A stretch of DNA of 64,000 bases from Spirochaetota bacterium (GTDB taxonomy: Bacteria > Spirochaetota > UBA4802 > UBA5550), in NCBI GenBank assembly GCA_017999915.1, contig JAGNKX010000005.1, positions 62,001-126,000 on the forward strand, given 5' to 3'. Shown in pieces: positions 50,457 to 60,200 of this stretch. The translations under genes were made by a program, and so were the position numbers. The notes under the pieces were generated by a model. It ran no database searches. It had not been told where the DNA came from and worked only from the letters and a program-made list of their open reading frames with translations. Positions within the stretch are counted from its first letter, which is position 1. Each line of letters starts with the position of its first letter.

Positions 50457-52541
50457 ATGCAACATACCTGGAAAAATCTTTTTACTACCCTGTTGGCTGT
50501 TCTTTTCCTTTACAATCAGGCGTCAAGTCAGCCTGCCGGAAAAGACCCGGACATCACAAAGAAAGATACCGCAAAAGAATCGGAACAAGCCCCGCCCGAC
50601 GACAAGGAGAAAGAAGAAAAACACGGTAAAACCAGCGGGGAAATCGTTATCACCGCGACAAAGACCGGTATCAACAAAAAAGAAACCGGATCATCCATCA
50701 CCGTTATTACAGCTGAGGAGATCGACCGGACGAAAAAAATGAAAGTCGTGGACATCCTCAAGAACACGCCGGGCATATCCGTCTCACAGAGCTCGCCCAT
50801 GGGAGGGTTGGCGGACCTGTACATGCGCGGCACCGCGTCAAATCATACGACGGTCCTTATAGATGGAGTTAAAGTCAATGAACCATCCTCTCCTGGTCAT
50901 GGCTTCGATTTCGCCCATCTCACCACGGACAATATCGAGCGGATTGAGATCGTTCGCGGGTCCCAGAGCGTCATGTACGGCTCCGACGCCATCGGCGGCG
51001 TCATCAACATCATCACAAAAAAGGGCGCGGGAAAACCGAAGGTGAACATCCAGGCCGAGGGCGGGTCCTTTAAAACCTTCAAGGAATCCGCCGGCATCAG
51101 CGGGGGCACCGATTGGGCCTACTATTCCTTCGGCGTGTCCCGGACCGATTCGGAGGGGTTCTCGCGGACTTCCACATGGCGGGGCCTGCGCAAATCCCTT
51201 CTGAAGAACCGTCGCGACGGCTACGAGACCACGGCGGTATCCACGCAGCTGGGCCTGAAGACCATCCATGACAGCTGGCTTTCAATGGCGCTCCGGTTTA
51301 CCGACTCAAAAATGAAAATCGCCAATGGAGCCTTCGAGGAAGACATCAACCATACGTTCGAAAACCAGAACCTGGCCATGAACATCAAGTACAGCATTCC
51401 CCTGTTCGAGTGGTGGGAATCCACCCTCCTCTATTCATACATGTTCCAGAATCAGCGGGACAAGAACAGGCCCGACGCCTATGAATACGCGACCTCCTAT
51501 GCGACAAGCGGCGGTTATCCATCGTTCAACTACTCCAACATGTCCTTCAAAGGCAAGATGATGTCCGGAGAATTCAAAAACAGGTTCTCCATCCTGGAAT
51601 ATGACGAGATCGTCTGCGGCGTGACCTATGAAAAAGAATGGGCCTCCACCATGCCCTACTGGTTTTCCTATAGCGAATTCTACACCGGCGCCATGGATCA
51701 CACCGACCCCATTGATAAAAAAGCCGGAACCTGGGCTGTCTACGGGCAGAACCACCTGAAGCTGCTGAAGCGGATATTCGTCATTGCCGGGGTCCGCTAC
51801 ACCAGGCCCGATCATTTTCAAGACAGCGTTGATTACGGATTGTCCGGGTCATTCATCATCCCGGTTACCGAAACCAGGCTTAAAGGCAGCATGGGCACCG
51901 GCTACAAGATCCCGTCCCTGTACCAGCTTTATAATAAATTCGACCGGTATTACCAGTTCACCTGGGCCTACCTGAAGCCGGAGCGTACCGTCAGCTATGA
52001 CGCCGGCATCGAGCAGCCACTGTGGAAGGACAGGATCGTGCTGGAGATCAACTACTTCAGCATCGATTACAAGAACCTGGTCGTCTATGACACCTTCATC
52101 GACAACAGCGGCAGGTACTGGAACAGCGACGCCCTTGCCCGGGGCGTGGAATGCATCGGATCGTTGAAGCCCATCGACGACCTGGCTATCAAGGGATATT
52201 ACACCTATACCCGCTCCTATGACAGGTTTCTGCGCACCGGCGACATGATCCGCCGTCCGCGCCACCAGGGAGGCGTCTCCGTGAATTACACCTTCCTGAA
52301 AAAGGGAAACATAAATATCGGATTCACCTACGTGGGAAAGCGCAGGGATTATTACAGATTCCCTCATTTCAGTTATATGAATCCCTATTACAAGGTCGAT
52401 GCCGCCGCGTCCTGGTGGATTATCGACCAACTCCAGGCCTTTGTCCGTGTCGAGAACGCCCTCAACAAAAAATACGACGAGGTCCGGGGATACAGGGCGG
52501 CTCCCTGCTCGGTCTACGGCGGTTTGAAAGCTGAATTCTGA
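50457..52541 (+). CDS. btuB: TonB-dependent outer-membrane receptor, BtuB-like
   Basis: 694 residues. Signal peptide (about 1-25, ending ASSQP), a charged linker rich in Lys/Glu/Asp, TonB box-like EIVITATKTG (about 62-71), plug domain (SITVITAEEIDRTKK; RIEIVRGSQSVMYGSDAIGG) and a beta-barrel ending in phenylalanine (GGLKAEF) with the NALNKKYDEVRGY signature near the end. The cobalamin riboswitch upstream gives the substrate: cobalamin or another corrinoid. GGAGG precedes the ATG. No btuCDF is adjacent. A strong terminator follows. Confidence 0.92.
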   Translation: MQHTWKNLFTTLLAVLFLYNQASSQPAGKDPDITKKDTAKESEQAPPDDKEKEEKHGKTSGEIVITATKTGINKKETGSSITVITAEEIDRTKKMKVVDILKNTPGISVSQSSPMGGLADLYMRGTASNHTTVLIDGVKVNEPSSPGHGFDFAHLTTDNIERIEIVRGSQSVMYGSDAIGGVINIITKKGAGKPKVNIQAEGGSFKTFKESAGISGGTDWAYYSFGVSRTDSEGFSRTSTWRGLRKSLLKNRRDGYETTAVSTQLGLKTIHDSWLSMALRFTDSKMKIANGAFEEDINHTFENQNLAMNIKYSIPLFEWWESTLLYSYMFQNQRDKNRPDAYEYATSYATSGGYPSFNYSNMSFKGKMMSGEFKNRFSILEYDEIVCGVTYEKEWASTMPYWFSYSEFYTGAMDHTDPIDKKAGTWAVYGQNHLKLLKRIFVIAGVRYTRPDHFQDSVDYGLSGSFIIPVTETRLKGSMGTGYKIPSLYQLYNKFDRYYQFTWAYLKPERTVSYDAGIEQPLWKDRIVLEINYFSIDYKNLVVYDTFIDNSGRYWNSDALARGVECIGSLKPIDDLAIKGYYTYTRSYDRFLRTGDMIRRPRHQGGVSVNYTFLKKGNINIGFTYVGKRRDYYRFPHFSYMNPYYKVDAAASWWIIDQLQAFVRVENALNKKYDEVRGYRAAPCSVYGGLKAEF

Positions 52542-52549
52542 GAAACACC

Positions 52550-52583
52550 ATGTTCGCGTTGCCTGCCGCGGCAACGCGAACAT
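52550..52583 (+). terminator. Stem-loop after the btuB-like gene
   Basis: 14-bp perfect stem ATGTTCGCGTTGCC / GGCAACGCGAACAT with a 6-nt loop, 9 nt after the stop. Only a weak T-rich tail (ATCTTG) follows. Confidence 0.75.
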
Positions 52584-52622
52584 ATCTTGACAAAAATCAT
52601 ATACCCCGGAATATGCTGTCCC

Positions 52623-53111
52623 ATGGGCATTTTCAGCAGGAACAAAGACGACTCAAAGGACTACACGAAAATCGCCAGGGAATTCGCCAGGATTCCCGAT
52701 GGTGAAACCATCCCCAACGAGGGGGCATGCGCATTTTTCTACGACCATTTCACCTACGCCGGCGAAACAATACCGCTGAAAACCAGAGACGGCCATGTTT
52801 TTTTTCATATTGAAAACGACGATGTCATCCAGGAGATACTGGCCGGTGTTCCCACTGTCCACGTAGCCGAAGAAGACGGGAGGACCCTCATATCCGTGCT
52901 GTTCAAGACCGGAGGAACCATCAACTGGATACGGCTGGTCATTGACGCGGCCATCTCCCAAAGCCGCGAGATACTGCAATCGCTCATGAAAAGAAAAACC
53001 GTTACGGTGGGCCTGATCAATCTCGTCTACGGCGCCAGGGCCAAGGAGCGGATGCTGACGATCCCCATCCCCCCGGGCATCCTCGAGCAAATAAAAAAGG
53101 CCGCCGGATGA
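52623..53111 (+). CDS. Conserved-looking hypothetical protein
   Basis: 162 residues from the ATG at 52623 (MGIFSRNKDDS); the open frame reaches a TTG at 52587 that is part of a TTGACA promoter-like box and is not used. Not recognised. It has alternating beta/alpha character (FFYDHFTYAGETIPLKTRDG; TLISVLFKTGGTINWIRLVI) with no signal peptide or membrane segment. No clear Shine-Dalgarno; a TATGCT at about 52612 would make the mRNA almost leaderless. It follows the receptor terminator, so it is likely a separate unit. Confidence 0.65.
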   Translation: MGIFSRNKDDSKDYTKIAREFARIPDGETIPNEGACAFFYDHFTYAGETIPLKTRDGHVFFHIENDDVIQEILAGVPTVHVAEEDGRTLISVLFKTGGTINWIRLVIDAAISQSREILQSLMKRKTVTVGLINLVYGARAKERMLTIPIPPGILEQIKKAAG

Positions 53112-53370
53112 TCTGCAATAATTTTGTCGTTTAGCCGTGTTCATTCACGCCGATCAGCATGGATTGGCGAAAAGTCGCATTTATCATCTTAAAACAAATT
53201 AATATCGGGGCCCATTGCCCTATCACCGTTGTTTGATTTGTCATCATGGTTCATTCAAACAAGTGCGGGGCCTGCATGATAGCTTATCGTAATGATTCCA
53301 CGATGAGTATCTTTTTTTCCGGCATTCTACATTCCTCGGCACATGTTATTCTGCAGTAATAAACATCCTT

Positions 53371-54384
53371 CTATGAAACCTTCGGGAATGTGAACCCCCC
53401 GGCGAAAACCGTAATGCACGCGTCCACCGCTCCGGGATCATACAGCGTCCCCTTGTTTTTCTTCAGCTCATCGATGGCGACATCCGGCCCCAGCGCGGCC
53501 CTGTAGGGCCTGTGCGAGACGATGGCCTCGACCACGTCGGCGATGGTAATGATCCTGGCCTCCACGAGAATGTCGTCTCCGGCCAACCCCTGGGGATAGC
53601 CGGTACCGTTCATCTTTTCGTGATGCTGGTGCACCATGTCGGCAATGTGCCATGGAAAATCGATGTTCTTGAGGATAGTGTACCCGGTTTCCGGATGCAG
53701 CTTAATCAACTTGAATTCAATTTCGCTCAGGCGCGACGGCTTCGACAGGATCTCCGCGGGAACACCCAGTTTGCCGATATCATGGATCGACGCAGCCACG
53801 GCGATCCCCTCGACCGTGTCCTGCGCGAATCCCATCTCGCGGGCTATGGACGTGGCCAGGTCCGCCACGCGCCGCTGATGGCCGGCGGTGTAGGGATCCC
53901 TTGTCTCAACGGCCATGGCCATAGCCTCCGCGATACCCATGATGGTGTTCCGCAGCTTTTTATTCATGTCCTTCAGCTGCAACTCGCTTTCCCGCACCCT
54001 CCGGTCCGCATCGTGCTTGTGGATCGCGATCTCTATATTGCTGGTCAGCTCGCGGTCCTCGAAGGGCTTGATCAGGTACCCGTACGACATCGTGTCCCTG
54101 GCGCGATCGAGGATGCTTTCATCCGAAAAAGCCGTAAGGAAAATGACGGGGACGTCGTATTGTTCGCCGATGCGCCGCGCCAGCTCGACACCGTCCATGC
54201 CGCCCCTCAGCTTGATGTCAAGAAGTGCCAGCCCGGGCGGCTCATTCGCTATCATGCCGAGGGCTTCATCAGCTGTGCCGGCGATCCCGGCAACGCGGTA
54301 GCCCCCCCGCACAAGGCATTCCTTGATGTTTTCAGCCGTGATGAGTTCGTCCTCGACGATAAGTATTTTCTTATCAAATCTCAT
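53371..54384 (-). CDS. REC-HD-GYP response regulator (c-di-GMP phosphodiesterase)
   Basis: 337 residues. Receiver domain 5-120 with E11/D12, phospho-acceptor D56 (LALLDIKLRG) and the Lys of GYLIKPFE. A short coiled coil (125-150) leads to the HD-GYP domain: H169 (YTAGHQRRV), the HD pair H201/D202 (ASIHDIGKLG), HQHHEKMNGTGYPQGL with the GYP motif at 262-264. All metal ligands expected for an active enzyme are present. It hydrolyses c-di-GMP when phosphorylated. Its ATG overlaps the stop of the REC-PAS-GAF kinase gene (ATGA), so that kinase is the likely partner. The 259 nt downstream (53112-53370) hold no gene. Confidence 0.95.
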   Translation of the reverse strand: MRFDKKILIVEDELITAENIKECLVRGGYRVAGIAGTADEALGMIANEPPGLALLDIKLRGGMDGVELARRIGEQYDVPVIFLTAFSDESILDRARDTMSYGYLIKPFEDRELTSNIEIAIHKHDADRRVRESELQLKDMNKKLRNTIMGIAEAMAMAVETRDPYTAGHQRRVADLATSIAREMGFAQDTVEGIAVAASIHDIGKLGVPAEILSKPSRLSEIEFKLIKLHPETGYTILKNIDFPWHIADMVHQHHEKMNGTGYPQGLAGDDILVEARIITIADVVEAIVSHRPYRAALGPDVAIDELKKNKGTLYDPGAVDACITVFAGGFTFPKVS

Positions 54385-56771
54385 TGCGCAGCCTCCAGCT
54401 TGTGAGGAATGGTGATGATGAATTCGACGCCGTTATTTCTTATGATATCAAGGGTGCCCTCGATCTGGTTGGTCAATATCCGGACAAGACGCATACCCAG
54501 GGAACCGGACGTCTCCATGACAAAATCATCGGGAAGGCCCACGCCGTCATCCCTGACGGACAGCCGGTACGAGTGTTCGTCTTTGGCGGCCAGGGCGACG
54601 ACAACGGAACCGCGGCGGCCGCCAGGAAAGGCGTATTTGAACGCATTGGTAAGGAGCTCGTTCAGGATGAGGCCGCAGGGCACGGCGATATCGATGCCGA
54701 GTGAAAGCGGCGCCACGTCGTATACGATGGCTATCCGCTCAGGATCGACACGAATGGATTGAATGACCGTTGCAACCAGGCTGGTTACGTACCCCTTAAA
54801 ATCGATTTTGCTTAAATCCTCCGATTGATACAGCTTTTCGTGGACGATGGCCATTGATTTTATGCGGTTTTGCATTTCATAGAATACGTCCCCGATGTTC
54901 CTGTACTTGTCCAGGTATGTCAGCTGTAGGCCCATGAGGCTCGATATGACCTGCATGTTGTTCTTGACACGGTGATGGATTTCCCGGAGAAGGATTTCCT
55001 TTTCGCGCAGGGAAGCTATTATTTTTTCCTCGGCGCGCTTCCGTTCCGTGGTATCAATGAGAACGCCGTTTAACGCCGTAACGCGGCCATCGACGGTCAC
55101 CGGATTGACCGATGTCCGCACGTAATGGATATCATTGTTCTTGTCAATGACCCTGTACTCGAGGGCGGTATTGGCGCCCTCCATCGTCTTGACAAACTGG
55201 CTGTAGACGGCCTCATAGTCATCGGGATATATAAAATCCCGGAAGTTCCTGCCGATGATCTCTTCAGCGGCATAGCTGAACAATCGAGTGCACCCTGAAC
55301 TTATATAGGTAACATCACCCCTGGCGTTGAGGGTGTATATCACGTCATTGAGATTTTCCACCAGGGTGCGGTACTTTTCCTCGCTCTCACGGAGGGCCTC
55401 CTCGATGCGCCGGCGCTTCAGGGCGATGCCGACGGTGAGCCCGATGCTTTCATAGAATTCGATCAGGTCCGGGGTGAACAGGTTTTTTTTGAAGGAATTG
55501 AGCTGGAGGAGGCCTGTTATCTCCTCGCCGGACCGAAGCGGGATAAGCGCCACGGACCGATACCCATAGATGGCGCATCTGTTCCTGTTCCTTATCATTG
55601 AACCCGGCGTGTCAGTCATTACCGGCAGCATCGAAATATCATTGGTCCAGAAGCTCCCGCCGCCGGTGAAGGACTCTGCGGTGAAATCGGTTTTTCCTTT
55701 CAGGACCTGGCCGCAGAGACATTCAAGGGCCGCCATGCCGTCATCGCCGGTGATTATCGCACCCTCTTTATTTTTTGCGCAAAGGTCATTCTCCGACATG
55801 ACGAAGTTGTCGTCAAACCCTTCATAATAATAGTACGGGTAATCGCTTCCCTGCTGGAGCCTCAGGCCCACCGCGTCAAACCCGTAATGGTGCTTCAGCA
55901 GGTTGATAGCATCCTGGATTATCGAGTGGGTGTCGTTTTCCCGGTTTATCGTTTCGAGGATGTAGCCCATCAGTGCCTGGCGCTCCGCCGCTGTTTTTCT
56001 CGTCGTGATGTCCCTGACAACCGTGGCCACGTGGCCCTCGCGGGGACGGTACGCGCTGATCTCGAAATGGCGGCGCGCCGACACGGAATGGTACTCGAAA
56101 TGATCGGGCGCGCCGGTCCGGACGACATTCACGAAACGCTCGAACAGCTCATCGCCGACCTGCGGGTACGCCTCCCGGAGGGTTTTCCCGATTATCTCCT
56201 CGCGCGTGCGCCCCAGTGATGCCGCGTAGGAATCATTGAGATCTATATAAAGAAAATCCCCCGGCTTATCGTCTTCCGCGCCGAGATGCTCCAGCAACGC
56301 AAAGGAGTCCATCATCATCTCAAAAAGCTGCCGGTAGCGGACCTCGCTCTTGTACAAACGTTTTTCCGTTTTTCTTTTATTGCGCCGCATTTCGGCCTCG
56401 ACCAGTTCCCGCTCGAGGACCGGCGCCAGGCGCTTCAGGTTTCCCTTCATGATATAGTCATGGGCCCCGGCCTTCATGACTGCGACGGCCGTTTCCTCTC
56501 CTATTGAACCGGAAACGATGATGAAAGGAATATCCCTGCCGCTCTCTTTCAGCACGACAAGGGCGCCGAAGGAGCTGAAGCGAGGCATGGAGTGATCGGA
56601 GATAACCGCGTCCCATTCCGCTCTCCCGAGGGCGTCACGCATCTTCTCGGCCGTTTGCACCCTCTCGAAATTGAGGTCATATCCGGCCTTCGACAATTCC
56701 CTGGTCAGAAGAATGGCGTCCTCTTCAGAGTCCTCTACGATAAGGATGCTAATGCGCTTCTTTTCGTCCAT
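54381..56771 (-). CDS. REC-PAS-GAF-PAS-HisKA_2 hybrid histidine kinase
   Basis: 796 residues, soluble. Receiver (1-125; D59 in AVISDHSMP), PAS (about 150-260), a cysteine-bearing GAF domain (about 275-445; LCAKN, CLCG, RNRC at positions matching the giant NarX-type kinase), PAS (about 460-585), HisKA_2 (EIHHRVKNNMQVISSLMGLQ) and HATPase_c (ILNELLTNAFKYAF, VRDDGVGLPD). It is coupled by a 4-nt overlap to the REC-HD-GYP gene and starts 13 nt after a CheY-like regulator gene, giving a local phosphorelay towards c-di-GMP turnover. Confidence 0.93.
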   Translation of the reverse strand: MDEKKRISILIVEDSEEDAILLTRELSKAGYDLNFERVQTAEKMRDALGRAEWDAVISDHSMPRFSSFGALVVLKESGRDIPFIIVSGSIGEETAVAVMKAGAHDYIMKGNLKRLAPVLERELVEAEMRRNKRKTEKRLYKSEVRYRQLFEMMMDSFALLEHLGAEDDKPGDFLYIDLNDSYAASLGRTREEIIGKTLREAYPQVGDELFERFVNVVRTGAPDHFEYHSVSARRHFEISAYRPREGHVATVVRDITTRKTAAERQALMGYILETINRENDTHSIIQDAINLLKHHYGFDAVGLRLQQGSDYPYYYYEGFDDNFVMSENDLCAKNKEGAIITGDDGMAALECLCGQVLKGKTDFTAESFTGGGSFWTNDISMLPVMTDTPGSMIRNRNRCAIYGYRSVALIPLRSGEEITGLLQLNSFKKNLFTPDLIEFYESIGLTVGIALKRRRIEEALRESEEKYRTLVENLNDVIYTLNARGDVTYISSGCTRLFSYAAEEIIGRNFRDFIYPDDYEAVYSQFVKTMEGANTALEYRVIDKNNDIHYVRTSVNPVTVDGRVTALNGVLIDTTERKRAEEKIIASLREKEILLREIHHRVKNNMQVISSLMGLQLTYLDKYRNIGDVFYEMQNRIKSMAIVHEKLYQSEDLSKIDFKGYVTSLVATVIQSIRVDPERIAIVYDVAPLSLGIDIAVPCGLILNELLTNAFKYAFPGGRRGSVVVALAAKDEHSYRLSVRDDGVGLPDDFVMETSGSLGMRLVRILTNQIEGTLDIIRNNGVEFIITIPHKLEAAQ

Positions 56772-56784
56772 GGATCGCGGCCTC

Positions 56785-57201
56785 CTATTGCGCCGTAGGC
56801 AGTTCGTTCAGCACCAGCCAATACAGGCCCAGGCTCTGGATCGCCTCTATGAATTTATCGAAATCGACCGGTTTCCGTATATAACTGTTCGCGCCGTTGG
56901 AATATCCCTTGATCAGGTCGCTTTCCTCCCGGGACGACGTGAGAATGACCACCGGCAGGAGCCTCGTCCGTTCGTCGGCCCGTATGCGCCTGAGGACTTC
57001 CAGGCCGTCGATTTTGGGTAGATTCAGGTCAAGGAGAACCACGGCCGGGACTATCCTGTCGCTGCCATGAAGCATTTCAAGGGCCTCCTCTCCATCCCGG
57101 GCCACCATGAGCTCATTGGCGACATTGCTTTTTTTAAAGGCACGCTTCGTCAGCTCCACGTCATCGGGATTATCCTCGACAAGCAGTATCATTTTCATCA
57201 T
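56785..57201 (-). CDS. CheY-like single-domain response regulator (Rcp1-type)
   Basis: 138 residues, receiver only. E9/D10, phospho-acceptor D58 (VVLLDLNLPKIDG), Thr/Ser in VVILTSSREESD, Lys in SYIRKPVDFDKF. The NPDDVELTKRAF start and the long, ordered alpha-4 region with SNGANSYIRKP are typical of regulators paired with phytochrome-like or PAS-rich HisKA kinases (Rcp1 family). GGAGG precedes the ATG. It lies 22 nt downstream of such a kinase and just before the REC-PAS-GAF kinase. Confidence 0.95.
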   Translation of the reverse strand: MMKMILLVEDNPDDVELTKRAFKKSNVANELMVARDGEEALEMLHGSDRIVPAVVLLDLNLPKIDGLEVLRRIRADERTRLLPVVILTSSREESDLIKGYSNGANSYIRKPVDFDKFIEAIQSLGLYWLVLNELPTAQ

Positions 57202-57223
57202 AAGGCGCCTCCATGCAAGCTAT

Positions 57224-60200
57224 CTATTTGAGAGTAAACAATATCGTCGCCCCTTTCCCCTCTTCGCCTTCGGCCCATATCGTTCCCCCGTGTCGGGTAA
57301 TGATCCGCTTGACAAGGGCAAGGCCTATGCCGGTGCCTTCGAATTCGTCATCGCCGTGGAGGCGCTGGAAGGGCGCAAAGAGCTTGTCCGAGTATTTCAT
57401 GTCAAATCCGGCGCCGTTGTCCCGCACGAAAAAGGCCGGTCCATCACCCTGCTCAATGACGCCGAATTCTATGCGCGCGCTGTCCCGCTTCGATGTGAAT
57501 TTCCACGCGTTGCCGATAAGATTCTCCAGAACGATGCGGAGAAGCGCCGGGTCGCACCTCGCCGAAAGGCCCGGCCGGATAACGAACTCGGCCTTCCGCC
57601 CGGGATCACGCTCCTCCAGGGCCCGGGCCACGGAAAGGGCAAGGCCGCTCAGGTCCACGTCACTCGCCGATAAACCGGCGCGGCTGACGCGCGAAAGCCG
57701 CAGTATGTCATCGATGAGGTTCCCCATCCGCTGGCTGGCATTCCGCAGGCGCTTCAGGTAATCCTTCCCCCGCTCATCCAGTTTATCCCCATAATCCTCG
57801 ATGACCGCCTGGCTGAAGCCGTCGATGCCGCGGAGCGGGGCGCGCAGGTCATGGGACACCGAGTAGGAGAAGGATTCGAGCTCGCTGTTGGCCTCTTCAA
57901 GGCGGCGGGCATAACGGATCAACTCCTCCCGGGCGCGCTTCACTTCCCTGAAATCCATGACCGTGGACCTGCTCCTGACAAATGTTCCGGCCGTGTCCCT
58001 GATGGCGGTGGCGCTTATGATCACCGGAAACACCGTCCCGTCCTTTCGCACCATGTCTACTTCAAGATCATTGACGAAGCCGCGCTCCTTCAGCGTGGGA
58101 AAATTATCCTGAAAAACATGAAGGCTCTCCCGCGTGATAACGTCCGTGAACGACATCTTTCCAAGCACTTCGTCCCTCCGGTATCCGAGCCATTCAAGCT
58201 CGGTATCATTGATTTCCACGAACAGGCCGCTGCTGTCAATGGAGTGATACCCGCAGGGCGCATGGTTGTACAGGTCCTCCACGCGGAGCGCGTTGGCAAC
58301 GATGGCGGCATTGGCTTCCTCAAGCTGCGCCGTCCGTTCAGAGACCCGCTTTTCCAGGCCGTGGTACAGATCAATGTTGTCAAGGGCCGTGCCCGCGGCT
58401 TCGGCCAGCGCCTCGATAAGGCGCACCTCGTCGGGCTGGGGAGTATACGCGCCGGCCCAGTAGCATCCGATCGCGCCCAGCGGATCGGAGATTCTCATGG
58501 GAGCTATGACCATGCTTTTCACGAATGTGTTCCGGTACGCGTCCGCCGGCACCCTGGGATCGTTATACACATCCTCCACAACCGCCGTTCTTTTATTCAT
58601 CATGACCCATCCGCTGGCGCAGGCCTCCAGGGGAAACCGCCGGCCCTTCCAGAGGGGCCCGATGGCGTCCTCGTCCGCGTAAAAGCACCGGTCCCCCTCC
58701 CGCAGGATGAACGTAACGCCGTCCGAGCCGGAAATACCCTGCGCCGTTTTCCGCACGACCGCCATGACGTCCTCCAGGCTCCGGGCTGCCGCCAGTTTCA
58801 GCACGGCCCCGCTCAGGAGTTTCAGGCGGTCATTGAGCTGCTTGATTTTCTCCTCGGCGCGCTTTATTTCGGTGATATCCATGACCGTCCCGACAATGGA
58901 AACAAGAGCGCCGCCTTCGTCGTACTGGCCCTGAAATGACGAATAATAGTATCCGATGCTGTTGTCCGGACGGAGAAAACGCTGTTCATAAGAGCCCTCC
59001 TGGCGCGATTCAATGGCTTTCCGGATCAGCTCCCGGTCCCGTTCATGGTCTTCCGGCCACGGCGACAGCGCGAGGACCGAATCGATCTGCGGCTTGAACT
59101 TTTTCGGGTCGAGCCTGAATATGTTATAGATCTCCTCGGACCATTCGACATCGCCGGTCTTGATGTCCCAGAACCAGTACCCCAGGTGGGCGATTTCCTT
59201 GGCCTCTTTCAATCTCCGCTCGCTCGCCCGCAGCGCCTCTTCCGTGCGCCTCCATTCGGTAATATCGCGGGCTATGCCAAGGATGCCGAGAAGCTTTCCG
59301 TCCCTGTCGCGCATGGGCGTTTTGATGGTTTCCAGTAAAGCGCGTCGGCCGTCGTCGGCGAAGGTGACCCATTCCTCGTTGACGGTGGGCCGGCCGGCGT
59401 CCAGGGCCTCGCGGTCCTTCTGCCGGAAAAAATCGGCCAGCTCCCTGTCCACGAAATCGTAATCCGTCCTGCCCAGGATGTCCGATTCCTTGGCGCCGAA
59501 AAAGCGCTCGAAGGGCGGATTGCACAGCAGGTAGGCCCCGTCGGGATCCTTCAGCCATACCAGGTCCGGTATCGTACTCACCAGGGTCCGCAGGCGGGCC
59601 TCGTTCTCCGCCAGGGTCATCAGCGTGCGCTTGCGTTCCGTAACGTCCCACACGACCGATATCATCAACCCGCTCCCGGAAAGGGGTATATTCCGCGCGG
59701 TTATATACGTGGTCTCTTCACCCCCGCGGGCTAACGGTATGTCGGTCCAGTTCATCCTTTCGGGGTCTCCGCTCGCGCAGTCTTCCAGCACCCTCCTCCT
59801 GATGTCCTCCCGTAATTCCGCATTCTCGTAGACGGCGTCCCAGAAGTTGTCGGGATCGGCCAGCTTTTCCCTTGTCGTTCGGTACAGGGCGGGAAACCTG
59901 TCGTTCATATACTTGAATTCAACGGACGGTTCGATCGAATTTACGGCAATGCCGATGGGAAGATTATCCAGGACCACCCGTATGAATTGCTCGTTTTTCC
60001 GCAGGGCCTCCTCGGCGCGCTTCCGGTCGCTGATGTCATTGATGCTGGACAGGATGACTTGCTCGTTTCGAAGCGGCATGAATTCGGCCGAGAACAGCCC
60101 GATCATGATCTCGCCGTTCTTTATTCTGAATTGTATCTCCCGCCCGATCACCGGGACGCCGTTCATCAGGTCCCGGACCACCCGATCGCGGTCCCCGCTA